NCBI GenBank assembly: GCA_020216965.1
Contig: JAIWOJ010000028.1
Location: forward strand, 1 to 10,499
DNA length: 10,499 bases
DNA from: Prosthecobacter sp.
GTDB lineage: Bacteria; Verrucomicrobiota; Verrucomicrobiia; Verrucomicrobiales; Verrucomicrobiaceae
Direction: 5' to 3'
The notes beneath the pieces are model-generated. The model had not been told where the DNA came from and ran no database searches. It was given only the letters and a program-made list of their open reading frames with translations. The stretch's first letter is position 1. Every line of letters begins with the position of its first letter. Positions 7,201-10,499 of this stretch are shown in pieces. A program made the translations under genes and the position numbers.

Positions 7201-9568
7201 GAGTGCTGTGCTGACGCATCTGGACAATGAAAGCCGTGAGCTGCAGCTCCAACTACCCACTGCCCTGCTGGAGGGTACGACGTACGCCAGCGGGGGGCGT
7301 TTGCAGCTCCAGGGCAGGCTGAGCGCTGCGCTGGCCTTTAGCCTAAGCCCCAATGCGCCTGACCGGTTGATCATCCCTGCGAATGTGGTGATCCCGGCGG
7401 GTGCTGACCATGTCCTGTTTGATCTCACGGCGCAGGAAAATGCTGCCGCAGACGGGACACAAACGGTGCTAGTGACGGCAGCGGCACCCGGCTTTGCTAG
7501 CGCCAATGCACAGATCCTCGTGCACGATGATGAAATGCCAGCCTTGCCCGTGCAGCCTGCGCCTACGGATGGCCTCAGCCCGGTGCCTCTGGAGACCGAC
7601 CTCGCCTGGTCTTATGACCCGATCTCTGGGGGGGAGCCGGATGGGTATGATGTTTGGTTTGGTGATGCTGCCAGCGGGCTGCAATTCATCAGTAGCCAGG
7701 TAGATGCCTATTTTACGCTACCTAGACTGGAACCGGGCACGACTTACCTGTGGCGTGTCAGCGCGCGGCGTGGGGGGCAGGTGCGCCAGGGACCGGTGTG
7801 GACTTTTTCCACAGCGGAGGTAGGTCTGCTGCATCATTTTACTTGGGATGAATTGCCCCCTGCGGCAGCGAGGGCGACGCCCATGCCCGTGCGCATCACA
7901 GCTCGTGATTCCTGGGGCAATGCAGTGGCTAGCTTCACGGGTGCGGTGATGATCCGTGCCTCCACCCAGCCCGGCGATACCACGGCGGGGGCAGGTGGCA
8001 TGACGTGGTTTTATCCCCTGGCTAGTTTTTACCATGATGCCCGCACGCAGAGCATCTACACGCCCTCCGAGGTGGGCGGCCCAGGTGTGCTGACGGCGCT
8101 TTCTCTAGATGTGACGCGGCTGCCTGGTCAGGCGCTGAAGGATCTAACCATCCGGCTCAAGCACACCCAGCGCAGCAGCTACCCGAATGCTGAGCGCACC
8201 TGGGAGAGCGATGGCTGGACTACCGTGTTTTCGGAGACGCGCACGCTCACCTCCCTGGGCTGGAATACCTTCAGCTTCACCACGCCCTTTGCCTACGATG
8301 GTGAGCAGAACCTGATGGTGGATATTTCTTTCAACAACAACAGCTACAGTAGCGATGGTCTCGTGCGCGCGACCCCGACCTCCACCCCGCGCAGCCTCGC
8401 TCACAGAGTCGATAGCACCCATGGCGCGCCTACGGCTTGGTCTGGCACGACGCCGCAGGGCACGGCGGGAGCCATGCTGCCCCAGATCCGCCTCGCGCGT
8501 GCGGCGGTGGACATACCGGTCAGCCAAGCCACGGCGTCTCCCTTCATTCAGGGGGCGTGGAGCGGCACCCTCTCTGTGCTGCAGGCTGCCCCTGCGGTGA
8601 CACTGCGGGCGGTTTGGGTAGAAAATGCTGACGTGGAAGGGCATTCCTCCCCCCTCGAAATCGTCTCGGTGAATGACGTGACGCTGCTGCCAGAGCCGCT
8701 TTTTACGGGCGGTAGCAGCAACACGATCGCATGGAACCATCTTGGGCCTGGTTACACCTATGAGCTGGCGCGGAGCCTCTCGGCTGACTTTGCCCAAGCA
8801 GAAATCTCAGGGCCTCTCACTGCGAGTGAGGTAGAATTTTCCGGCTTGGCAGACGGCCAGACTTATCATTACCGCGTGCGGGCCACCGCTGCTGGGCTGA
8901 CCGGGCAGTGGAGCCAGCCAGAGCGCTCTACGCAGGATGCCACGCCGCCCGTGATTGCGGTCACGCCCGGCAGCGGCGCTGTCACCCTCGGCACACAGGT
9001 CACGCTCACAGGCAGCAGCTCAGACCCTAGCGGAATCTCCACCCTGTCGGTGAATGGGGCGAGCGTGGCGACATCCAATGCGTTTGCCAGTTGGTCCCTG
9101 CAGCTGCCACCTCTCACAGAGGGTTGGAATACTTTTGCCCTCACAGCTAGCGACCAGGCGGTGCCGCCCAATACGCGCACGGAAATGTGGAGCATCCTGC
9201 GCATCACGGACCCAGCCGGTGATGCAGATGGCAATGGCATCGGGCAGCTCATGGAGCACGCTTTTCATGTGTCAGGGCATGATGCATCCAAAGCGCTCCC
9301 GCGTAGCGCCGTTTTGACCGACCCTGGTACCGGTCAGCGTCGGCTACGCCTCACTTATCGCCGCCTTCTCTCCAATCCTTCCGGGCTCCAATATCAGCTA
9401 GAGACCAGCCCAGACATGCTCCAGTGGGAAAATGTCACGGCGCAGGCTGAGATCGTGGACATCATCCCGGATGCGGACGGCGCGGCAGAGACGGTGACTG
9501 TGCTCTTGCCCGCGTCAGCGCAGGCGGTTGGGGCACAGTTTGCGCGCGTGCGCATCATCGTGCCATGA
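4226..9568 (+). CDS. Giant secreted subtilisin-like (S8) serine protease, multidomain
   Basis: A 1,780-residue exported protease, counted from ATG 4226. I prefer this start to GTG 4196 because it begins MKRF followed directly by a hydrophobic signal or anchor helix (about 6-25). Next come a propeptide-like region (about 124-200) and the S8 catalytic domain (about 208-525). The triad is intact: Asp248 (VIDTG), His303 (HGHGTH) and Ser463 (GTSMAAP), with oxyanion Asn395 (AAGNTG). A DDDGNGYVDD segment is probably a calcium-binding loop. Then follow a BACON/Ig-like domain (about 530-626), a MAM/jelly-roll-like sandwich (about 632-800), three Calx-beta-like repeats (802-1103), FN3 (about 1106-1198), an Ig-like domain split by a jelly-roll insert (about 1199-1485), FN3 (about 1490-1570), another Ig-like domain, and a C-terminal module starting DADGNG. 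No lipobox or PEP-CTERM is seen. Likely role: extracellular protein degradation or surface adhesion; substrate unknown. Confidence 0.93.
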   Translation: MKRFLQALTALALLAFAVVWLCLLRVRHLEQGLGSGPGHPVAAQRAQRVGILPSSPPVTDPLAGAEVLEFRESTTKDAEGRTVVRRLRLLRVNSMKYPLLRVEEDLLRTSQGEQRLRQVAMVGDHVLVKLRQPKMSEADFLQKLGDGAARVRQRMPASGLWLVSFSEPHLDTVPQAVARLRKLEDLVAIVEPDHVLSAQVMPDDASFSQQWALHNTGQSGGVVDADLDATEAWELHTGSRSVLVAVIDTGIQISHPDLAANVWTNPGEIPGNGLDDDGNGYVDDVRGWDYVNWDNDPADDHGHGTHCAGIIGAVGNNAIGVSGVCWEVSLLALKFLNSSGNGYESDAAEATLYAASLGARVTSNSYTGTAWSQILKDALDTAGQAGVLCVAAAGNTGNNIDFFPEYPAAYESPNLISVAATTRTDAMASYSNYGASTVDLAAPGSEILSTTLQSGFTLSSGTSMAAPQVAGACALLMSYRPAFSHMQVRDLLLTTVEARPALTGKCVTGGRLNLYNALLAADDILATPTGTLNVAGSVGGPFTPTVQSLTLTNHSGVQRPWTVTCDRPWITLMPTSGTLEPGGSVEVSVLVNAAAQPLLATTHQAFLSITSTSTGRVQARTLALEISATPVFSTLLEEDPGWQRSGEWALGQPQGLGGQPFGNPDPTSGATGSAVFGINLAGNYTVAAGPPQHLTAGPFDLAGHHATRLRYRRWLNVDHQPWVVAAVQVSTNGSTWTTVWQNEFTSPRDASWVQMEHDLSALADGQPTLFIRWVHHVTSPEAYAYSGWNLDDIEIQAVPDQQSLLLLPSDLTEGGAAATATLMVASAASTPLTFTLSSSRPGEELGFPTSVTLAAGQTEASFTITALDDVLMDGSQEVTLTASAVGWPSASATVQVHDDESGTLVLTLPNSLAEGEVTSPQAARLSLAHTAPVPVLVTLGTNRPEKLMLPASVTVPQGQQEVFFAIQALEDDWIDGDQPVQVTASVMNWPTASAVLTHLDNESRELQLQLPTALLEGTTYASGGRLQLQGRLSAALAFSLSPNAPDRLIIPANVVIPAGADHVLFDLTAQENAAADGTQTVLVTAAAPGFASANAQILVHDDEMPALPVQPAPTDGLSPVPLETDLAWSYDPISGGEPDGYDVWFGDAASGLQFISSQVDAYFTLPRLEPGTTYLWRVSARRGGQVRQGPVWTFSTAEVGLLHHFTWDELPPAAARATPMPVRITARDSWGNAVASFTGAVMIRASTQPGDTTAGAGGMTWFYPLASFYHDARTQSIYTPSEVGGPGVLTALSLDVTRLPGQALKDLTIRLKHTQRSSYPNAERTWESDGWTTVFSETRTLTSLGWNTFSFTTPFAYDGEQNLMVDISFNNNSYSSDGLVRATPTSTPRSLAHRVDSTHGAPTAWSGTTPQGTAGAMLPQIRLARAAVDIPVSQATASPFIQGAWSGTLSVLQAAPAVTLRAVWVENADVEGHSSPLEIVSVNDVTLLPEPLFTGGSSNTIAWNHLGPGYTYELARSLSADFAQAEISGPLTASEVEFSGLADGQTYHYRVRATAAGLTGQWSQPERSTQDATPPVIAVTPGSGAVTLGTQVTLTGSSSDPSGISTLSVNGASVATSNAFASWSLQLPPLTEGWNTFALTASDQAVPPNTRTEMWSILRITDPAGDADGNGIGQLMEHAFHVSGHDASKALPRSAVLTDPGTGQRRLRLTYRRLLSNPSGLQYQLETSPDMLQWENVTAQAEIVDIIPDADGAAETVTVLLPASAQAVGAQFARVRIIVP
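6629..7534 (+). repeat. Three tandem Calx-beta-like repeats within the protease
   Basis: Residues 802-901, 902-1003 and 1004-1103 of the protease are three units of 100, 102 and 100 residues. Each begins with a Leu-alternating strand ending in LP, then a (T/A/L)EG turn, a conserved 'P..V(T/V)(L/V/I)(A/P)(A/Q)G' strand, an acidic D/E-rich turn with DG(S/D/T)Q, and ends in (H/L)D(D/N)E. This pattern fits Calx-beta domains, which often bind calcium and act as rigid spacers. The units are clearly related in protein but diverged in DNA, so the duplication is not recent. Confidence 0.75.
7966..8503 (+). other. Putative jelly-roll domain nested in an Ig-like domain (protease)
   Basis: The Ig-like module begins at about 7826 with LLHHFTWDELPP and PMPVRITARDSWGNAVASFT. 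It is interrupted after MIRASTQ by about 180 residues resembling a jelly-roll: ARTQSIYTPSEVGG, DLTIRLKHTQRSSY, GWNTFSFTTPFAYDGEQNLM and SFNNNSYSSDG. The second half of the Ig-like module resumes at about 8506 with FIQGAWSGTLSVLQ and VTLRAVWVE. The reading frame is open throughout. The nested reading is inferred from sequence style; a structure prediction would settle it. Confidence 0.5.
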
Positions 9569-9590
9569 TGCTTGCCCTGCGGGGATTTGA

Positions 9591-9657
9591 GCGGGTTTCC
9601 TACTTGCCACCCGCCGGGCCTGACGCTAAACCCAAAGAATAGGCTGGCACGCAGCCT
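9591..9657 (+). other. Two short hairpins between protease and amidase
   Basis: In the 117-bp gap, GCGGGT (9591-9596) can pair with ACCCGC (9609-9614) across a 12-base loop, and AGGCTG (9641-9646) with CAGCCT (9652-9657) across a 5-base loop. Neither is followed by a T-run, so neither looks like a standard intrinsic terminator. The protease and amidase may be co-transcribed through them. Confidence 0.35.
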
Positions 9658-9685
9658 GCGCCCCTGATTCTTGCATCCTCCTGGC

Positions 9686-10315
9686 ATGGCCTTCGCCCCC
9701 CCCTACCGAACCACACCGCCACGCACTCTCGCCTGCTGCTGGCTGGCGCTGGCGCTCCTCTTGGTGGGGCCGGTGGCAGCCTTTGATACTGTGATCTTAG
9801 ATGCTGGGCATGGTGATCACGACCGTGGTGCGGCCATCGGCTACGTTTATGAAAAGCACCTCACCCTGGACACTGCCCGAAGAGTGCAGGAATTGCTAAA
9901 AAAGGCTGGCCTGAAGGTGGTCATGACCCGCTCCACCGATGTCTTCATCCCGCTGCGGGATCGTTCAGCAACCGGCAACCGTTACGGCAATGCCATCTTT
10001 GTCAGCATCCACTACAATTACAGCCGCAACCGTGACGGGGCAGGGGTGGAGAGCTTTTACTACCACTCCAGTAGCTACACCCTGGCGGGTTACATCCAGG
10101 CTTATCTGCTGAAGCGCACCAGCCTGGTGAATCGAGGGGTGAAACACGCCAGTTTCCATGTGATTCGCGAGACGACCCGAAACCCCGCTGTGCTGATCGA
10201 GTGCGGCTTTATCAGCAATGCAGACGAGCGCGCCCGCATGATGACAGGAGAGTTTCGCAACCGCATCGCTGAAGGCATCGCGCAAGGGATCGTCGCCTAC
10301 CGAAAGGCACATTGA
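9686..10315 (+). CDS. Exported N-acetylmuramoyl-L-alanine amidase (Amidase_3)
   Basis: A 209-residue zinc amidase that should cleave the bond between MurNAc and the L-Ala of the peptide stem in peptidoglycan. I chose ATG 9686 over the in-frame TTG 9671; both give a signal peptide (hydrophobic about 15-28, likely cleavage after GPVAA at residue 32). Zinc ligands are His42 (LDAGHGDHD), Glu56 (YEKH) and His109 (VSIHYN); the catalytic Glu172 is in VLIECGFISN. All family residues are intact. The mature protein is only the catalytic domain, with no AMIN, SPOR or LysM module, so targeting must depend on a partner or on diffusion. It lies 117 bp downstream of the protease on the same strand and may share its transcript. 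A role in division, wall turnover or hydrolysis of prey or debris walls cannot be separated from sequence. Confidence 0.93.
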   Translation: MAFAPPYRTTPPRTLACCWLALALLLVGPVAAFDTVILDAGHGDHDRGAAIGYVYEKHLTLDTARRVQELLKKAGLKVVMTRSTDVFIPLRDRSATGNRYGNAIFVSIHYNYSRNRDGAGVESFYYHSSSYTLAGYIQAYLLKRTSLVNRGVKHASFHVIRETTRNPAVLIECGFISNADERARMMTGEFRNRIAEGIAQGIVAYRKAH

Positions 10316-10390
10316 TCCAAAAAAGGAAAATGGGAGCCCAGGTTGCTGTTCATTTACCTCATTTTCAAAGGGATGGATGAAATCATAGAG

Positions 10391-10441
10391 ACACAGATCA
10401 GGTGAGTGGGCTGACCTTCCTCACACACTCATCCTCTGTGT
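10391..10441. repeat. Imperfect inverted repeat (extragenic hairpin)
   Basis: ACACAGA (10391-10397) pairs with TCTGTGT (10435-10441), and TGAGTG (10403-10408) pairs with CACTCA (10426-10431). GG (10401-10402) can also pair with CC (10433-10434). A bulge and a 17-base loop remain. About 15 pairs form overall. It could stabilise or terminate the amidase transcript, but it is not a classic terminator; a REP-like element is an alternative. Confidence 0.55.
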
Positions 10442-10460
10442 TTTCTGCGTTATCTGCGGT
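10434..10460 (+). repeat. Three 9-nt units, consensus nTCTGyGkT
   Basis: CTCTGTGTT (10434-10442), TTCTGCGTT (10443-10451) and ATCTGCGGT (10452-10460) are head-to-tail units sharing TCTG.G. A looser TCTTATCTC follows. The first unit is also the right arm of the neighbouring hairpin. I recall CTCTGTG/TCTGCGGTT-type arrays scattered between genes in environmental bacteria, but cannot check copy number here. Confidence 0.55.
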
Positions 10461-10499
10461 TCTTATCTCTGAATTTAGGTTGATCTCGGCTGCCAACGT

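Larger units (their letters stand above)
10316..10499. other. Non-coding right end with extragenic repeat
   Basis: No gene with recognisable features is seen in these 184 bases. The first part (10316-10380) is A-rich, then unstructured. The rest holds the hairpin and 9-nt units listed separately. The window ends before another gene begins. Confidence 0.6.

Noticed and set aside
6509..7506. Long open frames on the minus strand opposite the Calx-beta repeats (218 and 247 codons)
   Set aside because: They lie wholly inside the protease gene, have low-complexity Arg/Ser/His-rich products with no recognisable domain, and follow from the high GC and repeated codons of the real gene.
8144..8797. 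Minus-strand open frame of 217 codons
   Set aside because: It is antisense to the protease, Arg/Gly-rich, has no recognisable motif, and overlaps clear coding sequence in the other strand.
10391..10460. CRISPR array or riboswitch at the right end
   Set aside because: The units are 9 nt without spacers, and there is no conserved aptamer pattern or downstream gene in view.

Overview
The window looks like chromosomal DNA from a Verrucomicrobiota bacterium, most like Prosthecobacter/Verrucomicrobium relatives. This is inferred from protein style, not from a marker gene. The 1,780-residue exported protease combines Calx-beta-like repeats, FN3 domains and a DADGNG-type C-terminal module that I associate with large exported proteins of that phylum. 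The two-component pair and the DabA variant fit too. None of the six genes has a clear Shine-Dalgarno sequence.

Layout. (1) Positions 1-308, minus strand: the 5' end of a DUF2309/DabA gene, the catalytic-type subunit of the DAB inorganic-carbon accumulation system, running off the left edge. (2) Positions 309-482: a divergent control region holding three copies of a bipartite motif (GACCTG-N10-12-AGCC), with an 11-bp perfect inverted repeat near its two ends. (3) Positions 483-2111, plus strand: a SulP-family anion transporter with a C-terminal STAS domain. The divergent dabA/sulP pair suggests an inorganic-carbon (CO2/bicarbonate) uptake locus. (4) Positions 2145-4112, minus strand: a NarL/FixJ response regulator followed 6 bp later by its membrane histidine kinase (NarX/DegS type), convergent with sulP. 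(5) Positions 4113-4225: a second divergent intergenic region with a small palindrome. (6) Positions 4226-9568, plus strand: a giant secreted or surface subtilisin-like (S8) protease with an intact catalytic triad and about ten accessory beta-sandwich modules, one of which appears to be nested inside another. (7) Positions 9686-10315, plus strand: an exported zinc N-acetylmuramoyl-L-alanine amidase. (8) Positions 10316-10499: non-coding, with an extragenic hairpin followed by three 9-nt repeat units.

Working together: dabA and sulP probably share regulation and substrate class. The regulator-kinase pair may control a neighbour, either sulP/dabA or the divergently transcribed protease, but the sequence does not decide which. 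The protease and amidase are both exported hydrolases, in the same orientation with a 117-bp gap, and could act at the cell surface. I see no mobile element, CRISPR array, phage gene, tRNA or rRNA. The best candidates for something under-described are the motif-bearing dabA/sulP control region, the nested domain in the protease and the extragenic repeat at the right end.
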